A stretch of DNA of 64,000 bases from Zingiber officinale (taxonomy: Eukaryota > Streptophyta > Magnoliopsida > Zingiberales > Zingiberaceae), in contig NC_055987.1 of the NCBI RefSeq assembly GCF_018446385.1, positions 9,757,705 through 9,821,704 of the forward strand, written 5' to 3'. Shown here one piece after another: positions 10,637-20,475 of this stretch (the first letter of the stretch is position 1; each line of letters opens with the position of its first letter). The translations under genes were made by a program, and so were the position numbers. The notes under the pieces are model-generated. The model was not told the origin of the DNA and made no database searches. It saw only the letters and a list, made by a program, of their open reading frames with translations.

Positions 10637-11257
10637 CTATTCCATTAATACAACTAAATAATAATAATAAAACAAACAAACATTGAATTGTCCTCGGTTC
10701 TTCACAGTGTCACAGCTGCAATGCTTCCAAAACATACAATCAATTCTCCCATCCTACGTTCATCGTTGCATTTCTCTTTGTCTTTTCAATTATAATGATT
10801 TATTGATTTTAGGGCGGACTAGCGGAAACATTGAAAACCAACATATTCAACCTCGCTCAACTTTGCTTTCTCTGACCTCGACTCACGAGGCCTGCCGCGG
10901 CCCGATTTAATACTTTGCCCAAGAAAAGGCGCCTCGAACTCACTGCGTCGCACTTGGAAACCGACGCCGCCTTCACTCCATGGACCAAACCCCACCGGGA
11001 CACAAACAAATAACCTATCACGCTTTGTCAATTGTCTCTGCAGTAAAATAGGAGCTCTCGGAACTAAGAGACTGATTAAAGTAATCATTGCACAATTAGT
11101 CTCCCATCTCAATTTTGCCATCCTACTAACTTTTCTCTCGTTTGAGATTCTTCATAGAGCAGCTCGATTGTCGAAGCCTCCTCTCTCCTGTCCTGTTTCC
11201 CCCATTGAAGTCTCACTGTAAAGCCTGATGCCGCACTGCCTTCGCGCAGTCTACGGC
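10637..11257 (+). promoter_or_regulatory. Upstream region and probable 5' leader of the AGP-like gene
   Basis: GC content rises from about 10850. The stretch just before the start at 11258 is pyrimidine-rich (CCTCCTCTCTCCTGTCCTG), as in plant 5' leaders. Several ATGs lie upstream, including an in-frame one at 11228. A minus-strand frame over 10819-11121 has no recognisable features and I do not regard it as a gene. No clear TATA box could be assigned. Confidence 0.3.
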
Positions 11258-11771
11258 ATGGAGCTCTTTGCCAGCGTCGGCTGCCTTCTCTTCCTCCTCT
11301 TTCAAGCCTCTCGAGCCATGGACTTCCCGGAACTCCCTGCGTTCCCTGCTCCGGCGCCCACTTCCGGAGCCGACTTCGTGGTCTCGCCGACATCAAGAAC
11401 TCCGCCTGCCTCCGGTCCTGCTCCGGCGCCGCTGGTGGACTCGAGGCCTCTGGAGCCCAAGGAAAAATCGGCTCCGGCAAGCTCGATCCCGTTCATCAGC
11501 AGCAGTCCGGCTGTACCGCTCCCCGTGGGAGAGACCGACACGGCTACCATCCTGCCATCTCCGACGCGGGGGTCGGACAACCGGGTGCGTATGCTTTTCC
11601 TAATTTGCTGTTTCTTTTTCAATAAAGATGACGACGACGATGACTGAGAAGTGAAATTACGTTGGGCAGGCGGTGGGTGCGTCGTCGTCGTGCGACGCGG
11701 TGCGCGTGTCGTCGCTGCTCATCGTGCTCGCCTCTGCTTTGCTCTCGATTCGTGCTGTCTCTTTTCTTTGA
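11258..11771 (+). CDS. Arabinogalactan-like GPI-anchored protein, two exons (11258-11584, 11670-11771)
   Basis: The predicted 142-residue protein has three parts. An N-terminal signal peptide (MELFASVGCLLFLLFQASRA, residues 1-20) is followed by a mature part rich in Pro, Ala, Ser and Thr, with PAPAP, SP, TP and AP pairs typical of arabinogalactan proteins. The hydrophobic tail (SSLLIVLASALLSIRAVSFL) sits behind a small-residue stretch (GASSS), as in GPI-anchor signals. The tail is encoded only if an 85-bp intron (11585-11669, donor CGG|GTGCGT, acceptor GGGCAG|GCG) is removed; without splicing the frame ends in an Asp run. Start 11258 was preferred to 11228 because it puts the signal peptide at the terminus. 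AGPs are cell-surface proteoglycans of the wall and plasma membrane; the individual role cannot be read. A generic proline-rich cell-wall protein is the alternative. Confidence 0.6.
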
Positions 11772-12004
11772 TGTCCCTTTTTTTTTCTCTTCGTCTTTTT
11801 TGTTGCTTTTTTTTCTCATCGCTTTGGCTCTTCCACTTTCGAATCCATTTTTTTAGTTTTTATTTTTATTATTTGGTTTTCTCACTATTCCGATCAAAAT
11901 GTTTGTGCTTTGTCCTAATCGTTTTCTTACAAATTAGTTCTTTCCATTCAATTTTATTTTTCAGATGGATAAAAACGAAATCGTTTTCAATTCAAGAGCA
12001 TTAG
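11772..12004 (+). other. T-rich 3' region of the AGP-like gene
   Basis: Directly after the stop at 11769-11771 the plus strand is very T-rich for about 200 bp (runs such as CCCTTTTTTTTTCTC), consistent with a 3' untranslated region. No canonical polyadenylation signal stands out. Confidence 0.35.
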
Positions 12005-12115
12005 TTGAATCTTCTTTAACGCTGAATGCTGAATGTTTGATCTTTGTGTAGTTGAATCTTCTTTAACTGTAAAATTTTGAATTTCCGGTTTTCTTCACGA
12101 CTTCCTAATTTATTA
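12005..12115 (-). pseudogene. Fragment related to the tail of the NYN/LOTUS gene
   Basis: The minus strand here resembles the last codons and 3' flank of the gene ending at 48223. In both, a GGAAATTCAAA word is followed by a TACAGTTAAAGAAGATTCA word; about 56 bp match at nearly 90% by eye. Farther out, CTGAATGTTTGATCTTTGTG parallels 47484-47503. Here no MITE lies between the two homologous parts, so this is an empty-site paralogue of the 47.5-48.26 kb locus. The GTTGAATCTTCTTTAAC word is itself present twice (12004 and 12050). Confidence 0.5.
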
Positions 12116-12164
12116 ATATGACATCACAGTCAACTCTAACAATATCTCTAACCCTTGGCCGTCA

Positions 12165-12460
12165 TTTCACACCCTATCCTCGTCTTCTTTTGCATTATTG
12201 ATTGATACCGCCAACTTTTATCTTCCATTATAATTTGCAAACATTGTGACAGAAGAGGCAAACCGAGGATAGATGTAGATACAAAGATGTTACATGAACA
12301 CCCAAGATCACATGCAATTAACAAGATCAGTCCTAACAACAGCATGGATTTTTTTTTGAAAATTTACAACTAATGTGATAGATTCTCGACAAGTTTATCC
12401 GCAAATTATTTGTAAAACAAATCAAATAGTTGACCATATCAATATACCTTGTAAGGATTT
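12165..12460. repeat. Diverged duplicate, copy 1 (partner at about 13930-14205)
   Basis: Shares with the partner, in order: ATTATTGAT, AACATTGTGACAGAAGAGGC / AACATCGTGACAGAAAAGAC, GATAGATGTAGATAC / GATAGATACAGAT, an AACAACAG-TGGATTT word, ATTCTCGACAAGTTTATCCG / ATTCTCCACAAGTTTATCCA, and AAACAAATCAAATAGTTG. The two are roughly 80% alike by eye. No coding frame is shared. Confidence 0.6.
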
Positions 12461-12839
12461 TTTTTTTTAGTAATTTATCAAAGAGTGCACTCAGATTTTC
12501 AAATTGATGTAAACTATTTTGATATTTATCAAATAATTATTTTGATATTTAACAAATAATGCATTCAATTATATGTTCTTTCCAATTTACCCCATGTGGC
12601 TAATTTAATTTTTTTTCTCTTTTTTTTTTGTCAATTTTTTTTCTTTCTTCTCTTTCCTCTCTACTATGTATACAACCTATCTCCTATTTTCTCCCTCTCT
12701 CTTCTCTTTCCGTTTTCTTTTGCATGCATGCATAACGTGTATTTAACATGCAAATTATATAAGACCCACAACATTTCGAATTTAATTGATTTTTTTATAA
12801 TATTTTAATACTTTCAAAAAAAAAAAAAATTGAAACAAT
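12461..12839. other. AT-rich low-complexity sequence, nothing recognised
   Basis: Alternating T- and A-rich tracts. Short plus-strand frames are Phe/Leu runs translated from T-tracts and not genes. Confidence 0.6.
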
Positions 12840-13265
12840 CAATTAAAGGCACGATTGGACTTCTTATACCTTTAAAAATCTACAAAATCCAAAATAATTG
12901 TAATCTAATATCTCTAAATCGATCAAATCGAAATTCATTGATAAATTTAGTCAAGTCCAATTGAACTCATTTCTAATTCTATGAATTTCTAAGATTGTAA
13001 GTAGTCCAACGACTCATCCATTACTTATTTCAACTTCTTCAAAAGTGTTAAAATATTATCAAATAAATCAGCCCAATGTGAATCTGATATGAATCATATA
13101 TAAATCGTGGAGCTAACATGGTTCATATCAAGCTCACATTGGTCCTAATGGAACCATATCAAGCCCTATTAAGTAAAAAAAGCGAGTTATGAATGGGAGT
13201 CCTTCAATCCATAAACACATTCATTCCATCTCCAACTAAAACCAACCAACCGTACCATATTATAA
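12840..13265 (+). repeat. MITE-like repeat, copy 1
   Basis: Shares with 13330-13605 the sequence blocks TCTATGAATTTCT / CCTATGAATTTCT, GTCCAACGA / GTCCAATAA, TTAAAATATTATCAAA, then TCCATAAACACATTCATTCC / TCCATAAACACGTTCATTCC and AACCAACCAACC. The two lie in direct orientation about 360 bp apart. Non-coding. Confidence 0.55.
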
Positions 13266-13329
13266 CAAATTCTGTTGGGCTTGATATAATTTTATATCAT
13301 ACCCACATTAGGAAATAAATTACTGTTGA

Positions 13330-13605
13330 ACTCCCTAGACAAGTCCGATTAAATCTATTTCAAATCCTATGAATTTCTGATATGGTAAGAAGTCCAATAA
13401 TGTCTCTCATTGTTTATTTCAATTTTTCCAATGATGTTAAAATATTATCAAAAAATCAACCCAACGCGAGATTGATATGAACAATGGGCCAGATATGGAT
13501 GGAACCATATCAAACCCTATTAGGTAAAAGAAGTCGATCAGATTTAGGATCTTTCCATCCATAAACACGTTCATTCCATCTTCAATTGAAACCAACCAAC
13601 CATTC
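13330..13605 (+). repeat. MITE-like repeat, copy 2
   Basis: Direct repeat of 12950-13260. Its first part is also the inverted complement of 13770-13910, so 13330-13910 can fold back, with arms about 140 bp long. A MITE family with complete and partial copies would explain all three. Confidence 0.55.
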
Positions 13606-13744
13606 AATTTCATCTCTTTCTTTTATTTGTTTTTGAATTTCGTGTAAAAGAAGACTCTTCACATTAATGACCACCCTTTCTTTCCGTGATCTTACAATGA
13701 ACATGAGTTTTTTCATTGTAAATGAGTCCGAAGTAATCAATGAA

Positions 13745-13915
13745 TTCCAATGGTATGGAATCATATAAAACTCACGTTGGGCTAATTCTTCCGATAATAT
13801 TTTAACATTATTGGAGAAGTTGAAATAAGCAATGTAGGTACCATTGGACTCCTTGCAATCTCAAAAATCCATAAAATCTGAAATAAGTCTAGGTCCATAA
13901 GTAGGTTCCCTAGTC
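13745..13915 (-). repeat. MITE-like repeat, inverted partial copy 3
   Basis: Reverse complement of the first half of copy 2: GATAATATTTTAACATTATT against AATGATGTTAAAATATTATC, and CTCACGTTGGGC against GCCCAACGTGAG-like words in copy 2. It ends just before the duplicate at 13930. Confidence 0.55.
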
Positions 13916-13929
13916 TCCTCTCCTCTTCC

Positions 13930-14205
13930 ATTATTGATCAATGTCCACGGTTCTTCTCATCTATTATAAACATCGTGACAGAAAAGACATACTGAAGATA
14001 GATACAGATAAAAAATGGTACAAGCACCCAATATGGCAAGCAATCGACAAGGTTAGTCACAACAACAGTGTGGATTTCAAAAAAATTACAGCTAATGTAA
14101 AAGATTCTCCACAAGTTTATCCACAAAATATTAGCAAAACCACAAAATATTAGCAAAACAAATCAAATAGTTGGCCTCATCAATATCTTGCAAGGATTTT
14201 CTACA
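13930..14205. repeat. Diverged duplicate, copy 2 (partner at 12165-12460)
   Basis: See the partner at 12165-12460. This copy carries a small internal duplication of an ACAAAATATTAGCAAAAC word (about 14124 and 14144). Confidence 0.6.
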
Positions 14206-14279
14206 TAACAACGTTAATAACTTTCTTATATCTTTATGGAAATGATGATCTTATGCAAGTGCGACAGGTCTCCCTTTCC

Positions 14280-14560
14280 TTATTCTTCAATTATTCTGTA
14301 TTCACTAAGCTTTGGATTTTGGATAGTGGAGTCACTCGTCATGTCACGTTGGATCTCTCTTTTTCACTAAAACACAATCACCATTGATACCTATTGTTAA
14401 TTTTCCAACTGGATCTACATTTTCAATCACTTCAATTAGGATCATACCTTTCAATTCTGACATTACATTAGATGATGTTCTAGTGTTCCTAATTTTGCTT
14501 TTGTTTATTCAACTTTCAAAATGAAATTCCTAACCAGGGAATCTGTAGAGTAACTTTCAG
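14280..14560 (+). pseudogene. Copia protease remnant
   Basis: A plus-strand frame starting about 14308 reads LWILDSGVTRHVT, the copia protease active-site block (D-S-G), and a later LTLDDVLVFLI-like stretch resembles the LHNVLYVP block. Several stops and shifts intervene, and no flanking LTR or RT is found, so this is an isolated decayed fragment. Confidence 0.55.
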
Positions 14561-14658
14561 CACAGAATATTGCATATGCATCAGATACTCACAATGCCAT
14601 AAAGCTAAATTACATAAACCCAATGTTTCTCAATGCATATGATCAAGGAGTGACGCAC

Positions 14659-14942
14659 CTGATGTAGATGGTGGCAGGAAGCCGGCGGATCCCAGGTATT
14701 ATTATCGAGAACTCTTCAGTATGCCTCAGATCAGTCTCTTCCGCTGTCGTTGCCACTCCACAGAACGCCTCTTCCTGGAAAAGGCCCGGCGAGGACGACG
14801 GAGAAGGAAAATCTCTTCTAGCAACCCTAAACCATACGCCAAAAATGGACATGGCGGCCTTCACCACCTCATCTTCCTCGACCGCTACCAGCACGACACC
14901 TGTGGTACTGGTTGAAGAGGATGAGGAGGTGGAGGCCAACAT
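14659..14942 (-). CDS. Putative first coding exon, unknown protein
   Basis: The minus-strand frame opens at 14942 and stays open to a good donor (CATCAG|GTGCGT, boundary 14659/14658), about 94 residues. It starts with a Ser/Thr-rich stretch (MLASTSSSSSTSTTG), then an acidic VEEDEVVKAAMS segment, WFRVARRDFPSPSSSPG, and ends near RRLPATIYIR. Local GC content is well above that of the flanks. I recognise no domain. No second exon is seen downstream, where the sequence soon becomes a copia remnant and MITEs, so the gene may be truncated or may continue past a long intron. Confidence 0.35.
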
Positions 14943-15215
14943 CGTGTTTGTCAGATTTCTGGAGCATGAATTAGGGTTTTAAAAAGGATTTCTATTCTCT
15001 ATCGTCCTCGATCTGGCGTTGTGTGGGGTGACCTCGGCGTCGGAAGTGCCTGACGAGGTTGGGATCGAACGGTCTTGTCGATGGAGAAGCGATTCGAGGG
15101 TTTGCAGGCGAAGGTGGAGAAGATGTCGTCAACGGATCGACGGAAAGAAAGTGGCGGCGATGAGAAAGAGCACTCCGCCTGTCAGAACCCTAACGAGCAT
15201 ATATATATATCCGCT
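14943..15215 (-). promoter_or_regulatory. Possible 5' leader and TATA box of the lone exon
   Basis: A GC-richer stretch on the minus strand that is pyrimidine-rich and reads like a plant leader. The (AT)n run at about 15199-15212 could serve as TATA box. A plus-strand frame at 15019-15222 looks like a shadow, with many Arg and Cys residues and no motif. Confidence 0.3.
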
Positions 15216-15356
15216 TGTCTAGGTCTCACCGTTTCGTCTTAAATCAGCTTCACCGTTTCGTCTTAAATTAGCATTTTAGTTATTGTCTTCAAATGATATT
15301 TTTTACGACAATAATTGTACCGTTTATACTTTATATCCTTGATAAAACAAATAAGA

Positions 15357-15545
15357 CTTCCATTTACATAAAATTTCATATTAACTCATGTTCCATTTAT
15401 TTTATTATATTATAATATACTTCCATTTCTATCAAATTTCATATTAACTCATATTCCATTTATTTTATTATATTATAATATACTTCCATTTCTATCAAAT
15501 TTCATATTAACGCATGTACATTTAATTTATTATATTATAATATTT
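15357..15545. repeat. 63-bp tandem repeat, three copies
   Basis: Units start at 15357, 15420 and 15483, each opening CTTCCATTT, continuing AAATTTCATATTAAC and ending with a TTATTATATTATAATAT run. Copies 1 and 2 differ at only a few sites; copy 3 is slightly more diverged. Confidence 0.85.
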
Positions 15546-15678
15546 GAGATCCTCATGAAATACCCATGCTCTCAAGTAAGGCTATAAATTAATTTAATAT
15601 CTTAATAAGTATTTATTTATATTCGTTAAGTACTTATTGAATTAAATGAACAATATATACGTTAGCTTCATTAATATT
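15546..15678. other. AT-rich spacer before the Tat element
   Basis: Nothing recognised. The left edge of the Tat LTR is placed at TGATCCGG (15679), where GC content jumps. Confidence 0.4.
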
Positions 15679-16516
15679 TGATCCGGTCATGAAGGGGCCG
15701 ATCAATAGGGTGGCCAATGATATGATGAAGGTTAAAATCAAACTAATTAATGCCCCGTATCGATGGTCGATCGAACGATCCACTTGCCCGACCAACTCGA
15801 AGGGTAGCTGAGTTGATATCAACCCGATGATTACCATAGCTCGATCGCATACCGAACTTCCGACGCTCAGAACAAGATACACGTCGAGTGGTCAGCCCGC
15901 TCGGACTCGCATTGAGGCTCAGAACCGACGATCACTCTCAGATATAGCTCAGACAGTGGAGTGTTGGCCGAGCGGCCACCCCCGCTCGACCAAAGGGCCA
16001 AACTCGCCGAACGGCCACCCCACTCGACCCACTAACAGACAAAAGAAGGATCAATCGATATCCTCGTGGGGACTTGCGCCATCGATAGACGACATGGTGG
16101 GCGGCATGGACAGGCAGAGGATCGTACGATGAAAACTTCCACTGTCATGTCAGGGATATGCCTAGATCATTGAGGTATGATTTTCTGACACGTCTTTTCA
16201 AGGTATGCTTTGAGAAGCGTATGCGCCTCGAGAAACGTACACGCGCTCCCCGAGAGTCATATATAAAGACCCCCAAACTTCGACGGAGGTATGCATAATC
16301 TCTACTGTAGCTACAGTTACCCTGCCATTTTACTTCCTTATTTCTTCTACATGGTCGGTGGTTGACTTGAACATCAGAGGGTTATCGCCGGGGAACCCCT
16401 CCCTGGCTCGGCACTGATGTTGCTGTGGTTGCAGATTTCACTGATGAGAACTCCACCAATGGTTAACAGGAGCGCCAGTCCCCAACATCCATCGCCTCGA
16501 CTCTCGGACAGGATCA
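15679..16516 (+). mobile_element. Tat-lineage gypsy element, 5' LTR
   Basis: Runs from TGATCCGGTCATG to GGACAGGATCA. It is followed after a short spacer by the Tat-type primer-binding sequence. GGCC-centred palindromic words (TGGCCGAGCGGCCA near 15964) and a TATA-like CATATATAAAG at about 16258 lie inside. The left end is inferred, because no second LTR remains for comparison. Confidence 0.55.
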
Positions 16517-16519
16517 AAT

Positions 16520-16536
16520 TTGGCGTCGTATGTGGG
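16520..16536 (+). promoter_or_regulatory. Primer-binding site of the Tat element
   Basis: TGGCGTCGTATGTGGGA is close to the TGGCGCCGTCTGTGGGA form typical of Tat/Ogre elements, with two apparent transitions or transversions. It sits three bases after the LTR end. Confidence 0.65.
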
Positions 16537-16759
16537 AGCGTACCTGCATCCGAGCCGAGAAGATGGAGGGCGCTGGACGACTTCACACCGTGACGGTCAC
16601 TCAAGAGGAGCTCGATACACTAATACAAGCGCGAGTGGCAAAGATAGTCGAGCAACAATAGCAAAAGACACTAGTCGACCAACTAGCGCACCAAGCAACG
16701 TCGACCTCTGGAGGCCGAGCGGCTCACGACGATCGACCGGAGCAGTATTCTATTTGGGG

Positions 16760-17540
16760 ACAAAATAGACTGCCGACCGACACGCATGGAGAAGCTCCAC
16801 CCGTGCCTATTCTATTCCACCGGGCTTTGTTCCAGACGCCCTCGGAAATCACACAAGCAAATCAAGAGCGGAGGTCCTCTTTAGATGAAGCGCCCGTGTG
16901 GGACGCAAGGAAAGGCAAGGGGCCCTGAACCGATGCGTCTCCCGAGTGGATCAACCGCAAGTTCTCTGTAGCAATACTTCAAGACCCATTGCCAAGGCAC
17001 TACGCTCCATTGGCAATCGGAGAATACAACGGATCGACCAATCCGGATGATCATTTGAGAAAGTTCAACAACGTTGCTATACTTCACCAATACACAGATG
17101 GGGTGAAGTGCCGAGTCTTCCTTACCACGCTCTCCGGCTCTGCTCAGCGATGGTTCAGGAGACTGCCAGACGGATCAATATAAAGTTTCAAGGATTTTCG
17201 AACGACCTTCTTACATCATTTTGCAAGCAGCAAGCGCTACCAGAAGACGAGCGTCAGCTTATTTTCTTTGAAGCAAGGGTCGAGAGAAACCCTCCGAGCG
17301 TACATACAACGCTTCAATCAGATAACAATGGATATCCCCTCGGTCTCATCCGAGACCATGATAAATGCCTTCACACAGGGGCTCACCGAGGGAGATTTCT
17401 TCCGATCTCTCATTAGGAAGCCGCCCCGCGACTACGACCACATGCTCAAGAAGGCCAACGAATACATAAATGTAGACGAGGCCTAGACGGCGAGAAGGAA
17501 GGAAGCACCATCCGAACCCTCGGCGCCGACTGAGTGGCGG
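16760..17540 (+). pseudogene. Tat gag, degenerate
   Basis: In one frame with internal stops: FSVAILQDPLPRHYAPLAIG, YNGSTNPDDHLRKFNN, VFLTTLSGSAQRWFRRLPDG, then LKQGSRETLRAYIQRFNQI, MINAFTQGLTEGDFFRSL and ANEYINVDEA. This is the gypsy gag (retrotransposon capsid) core. Stops at the end of LPDGSI and after VDEA are TAA/TAG where glutamine codons would fit. Confidence 0.75.
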
Positions 17541-18119
17541 CCGTCGAGCAGCCACTAACCGCCAAAAGGACCAAGGGCAGAAGGTTGGCCGCACCAGGAG
17601 ACGAGGGCAAATGTCATACAACATGTGGCTTCCAATCGACCGAAGGCGTCAAAAGGCAAGGTATGGACGCTTATGTTTTGTTCCTTCTACCAGTCAGCGT
17701 CACAAAATACTCGTGACTATCGCGGGTTTACACTGATAGCCCGACCGACGCTAAGAGGCTATCACCGCCGATCCCCCTCGCCCATCCACCAGCATGAGCA
17801 CCAATCTGCCGAATGGTGAGAGGACACAAGAAGATCACCCGAGCGGCACCATCGCCATCAGCGGAAGGAAAGTGTCGATCTTCCCCGGGCCTCTCGCGAG
17901 TGAAACATGCCATTCGCTCGAGAGGAGGAGATAAGCATCATCGCCAGCAGGCCGACCGACTGAGACTCTTACCGAGCTCGGAAATCATACGCGCGACGAT
18001 TGGAAATTCACGCCGTAGGCTGTAGCCAGGAGAGGGTGAGTGGATCCGAAATCAGCTTCGGACCCTGGGACCTCGAGGGAGTGGAAGCCCCCATAATAAC
18101 ACCCTCATCATCTGAGCGA

Positions 18120-18480
18120 TAATCGCCAACTATACAATTCACCAGATTTTTGTTGACACAGGGAGCTCGGCGAATATAATTTTCAAGAAGGCTTTCAATC
18201 GGCTCCAGATCGACCGAGGTGAGCTACTGCCGATGACGACCCCACTATATGGGTACACCGACAACGAAGTTCTGCCGATCGGCCAAGTCAAGTTGGGTAT
18301 ATCGCGAAGCCACTCAGAAGGAACAGGACCACAAACTTCATTGTGGTGCATGCCCCCTCATCCTACAACGTCATTCTGGACCGACTGGCCCTCAACGAAT
18401 TCCAAGCGATAGTCTCAACGTACTACCAGAAGATCAAGTTTCCAGTAGAAGACCAGGTAGGAGAGGTTAAAGGCGACTAG
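18120..18480 (+). pseudogene. Tat aspartic protease, degenerate
   Basis: The plus-strand frame at about 18145-18300 reads IFVDTGSSANIIFKKAFNRL, with the D-T-G active site, then LYGYTDNEVLPIGQVKL. This is the standard Tat protease signature. The frame is later shifted. The stretch 17541-18120 between gag and protease holds only broken frames of Arg/Pro/Ser-rich linker. Confidence 0.65.
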
Positions 18481-18789
18481 TTGGCCGCTCGGCGCTGTTA
18501 TGTCGAGATGGTTAAAACCGAAGCCAAGTCCGCTCGGAAGACGCCCCGACTAGAGGTAAGCACCATCACTGAAAAGCCTCCTACTCTAATCTATGAAGAA
18601 AAGGAAGAAATACAGATCCACCCCTGTCGAGCGGAGGCAACAACTTTCATCGCATCCGACCTGGGAGCTGAGTAGAAGGCGGAACTGGTCGCCTGTCTCC
18701 AACAAAACCACGATGTATTCACGTGGTTGACACACGAGCTCCTTGGGATCCCACCTAGCATCGCGCAACACTAGCTTCACGTTCGACCA

Positions 18790-19565
18790 AACGCTCGACC
18801 GATGAAGCAGAGAAAGAGGGACTTCAGCACCGAACAAAATTTGATCATCCGAGCGGAAATAGAGAAGCTCTTGGAAGTCAGCCACATACGTGAGGATCAA
18901 TTCCCGAGTTGGCTTGCGAATGTAGTGTGGTCTCAAAGTCGGGCAACAAGTGGCAAGTCTGCATCGACTTTCGGGACCTCAACAAGGTATACCCGAAGGA
19001 CTTCTACCCGCTACCTCGGATCGATCAAATGGTAGACTCCACTGCCGGGTGAGAGCTAATATGAATGTTGGATGCGTATCAAGGGTACCACCAAGTGCCG
19101 CTCGTGCGAGAAGATCAAGAGAAGGACAGTTTCATCACGACTGATGGAACCTATTACTACAATGTCATGCCGTTCGGACTAAAGAACGCTGGCGCTACTT
19201 ATTAGACGTTGATGAATAAGTGTTCCGACGGCAGATCGACCGTAACCTGGAGGTATATATCGACGACATACTAATTAAATCCCTCCGAGCAACTGACCTA
19301 TGTGCAGATATCAAGGAGACCTACCAGACACTCAGGACGTACGGAATCAAGCTAAATCCAAGCAAGTGTCTGTTCAGTGCAAAGAGCGGGTGATTCCTAG
19401 GTTACATCGTCACCGAACGGGGCATCGAGACGAATTCCAACAAAGTGAAAGCACTATAGGATATGCCACCGCTAAGAAATCTGAAGGAAGCCCAACGTCT
19501 CACCGGTCGGATAACAGCACTATCTCGGTTCATCTCCAAATCAGCCGATCGGAGCTTGCCATTCT
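18790..19565 (+). pseudogene. Tat reverse transcriptase, degenerate
   Basis: Across two frames: FSTEQNLIIRAEIEKLLEVS, KWQVCIDFRDLNKVYPKDFY, PLPRIDQMVDSTAG, LDAYQGYHQVPL, YYYNVMPFGLKNAGATY, and the active site VYIDDILIKS at about 19255. At least four in-frame stops (after DSTAG, ELI, GATY and SAKSG) and shifts at about 18930 and 19225 destroy it. The order and motifs are those of Ty3/gypsy RT. Confidence 0.8.
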
Positions 19566-20475
19566 TTAAGATATTACACCGAGCCACCAAGTTTCAATGG
19601 GATCCAGAGTGTAACCGAGCATTCGAAGAGCTTAAGGAGTACTTCAACTCACTGCCTATACTAGCTAAGTCAATTGTCGGCGAGCCACTCCGAATTTATC
19701 TATCCTCGACCGAGCACGCGGTCGACTCAACACTAGTTAGGTCGAGCGACAAGGAATAACCAGTGTATTTCTTAAGTCATATATTGAAACACGCTGAATC
19801 TCGCTATACCAATCTCGAGAAGTTGGCTTATGTGTTAGTTCTCGTAACTCGGAGGCTCCACCCATACTTCTTCGCACATTCCATCATCGTGATGACCAAT
19901 AGTCCTTTGGGGAGAGTACTCCTCAATCCAGAAGCATCCGAACAGCTGATCAAGTGGACGACGGAGCTCAGCGAGTTCGATATCTAGTACCAGTCCCGGA
20001 CGGCCATCAAAGCGCAAGTCTTGGCGGATTTCATCACTGAGGTATAGAATCCTGAACCAGAAGCTGTTTGGAAAATATATATAGACGGTTCGACCACTCG
20101 GCAGGGGAGCGGGATCGGAATACTGTTCATCTCCCCCCAAGAGGAGCGGATGCGGCTGTCTGATTAGCTAGGCTACCGGGCAACTAACAATGAAGCCGAA
20201 TATGAATCACTTATAGCTAGCCTACAAGCCGCCCGGCACGTCGGAGCCATTAAGGTCCTCATCCACTCGGACTCACAATTGGTCGCTTAGCAACTGGTCG
20301 AGACGTTCGAGATAAGCAACACGCGGCTCAGGCTCTACGTTGAGGCTTTCAAAAAGCCGAAGGCCAACTTTCGGGAGGTCATAATACAGAAGATCCCCCG
20401 AGCGGAGAACCAAGCTGCAGACCAATTGGCCAAACTGGCCAGCTCGTTATTGCCGATTGTCATATCGCAGCCGAT
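19566..20475 (+). pseudogene. Tat dual RNase H region, degenerate
   Basis: After the RT comes the ordinary gypsy RNase H (YLSSTEHAVDSTLVRS, YFLSHILKHAESRYTNLEKL, PLGRVLLNPEASEQLIKW). It is followed by a second, archaeal-type RNase H starting WKIYIDGSTTRQGSGIGI at about 20070, with NNEAEYESLIASLQAA, VLIHSDSQLVA and NQAADQLAKLAS. The additional domain between RNase H and integrase is the hallmark of the Tat lineage. Stops interrupt both domains. Confidence 0.8.

Noticed and set aside
10819-11121. 100-codon minus-strand frame upstream of the AGP-like gene
   Set aside because: No motif, no splice or promoter evidence, and composition matches the leader of the plus-strand gene.
11651-12004. 117-codon Phe/Leu-rich plus-strand frame
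   Set aside because: It reads a T-rich 3' region. The AGP-like gene uses another frame with a GPI-type tail and a stop at 11769-11771.
12596-12808. Plus-strand frame resembling a membrane protein
   Set aside because: The hydrophobic run is a by-product of T-tracts with no other coding signal.
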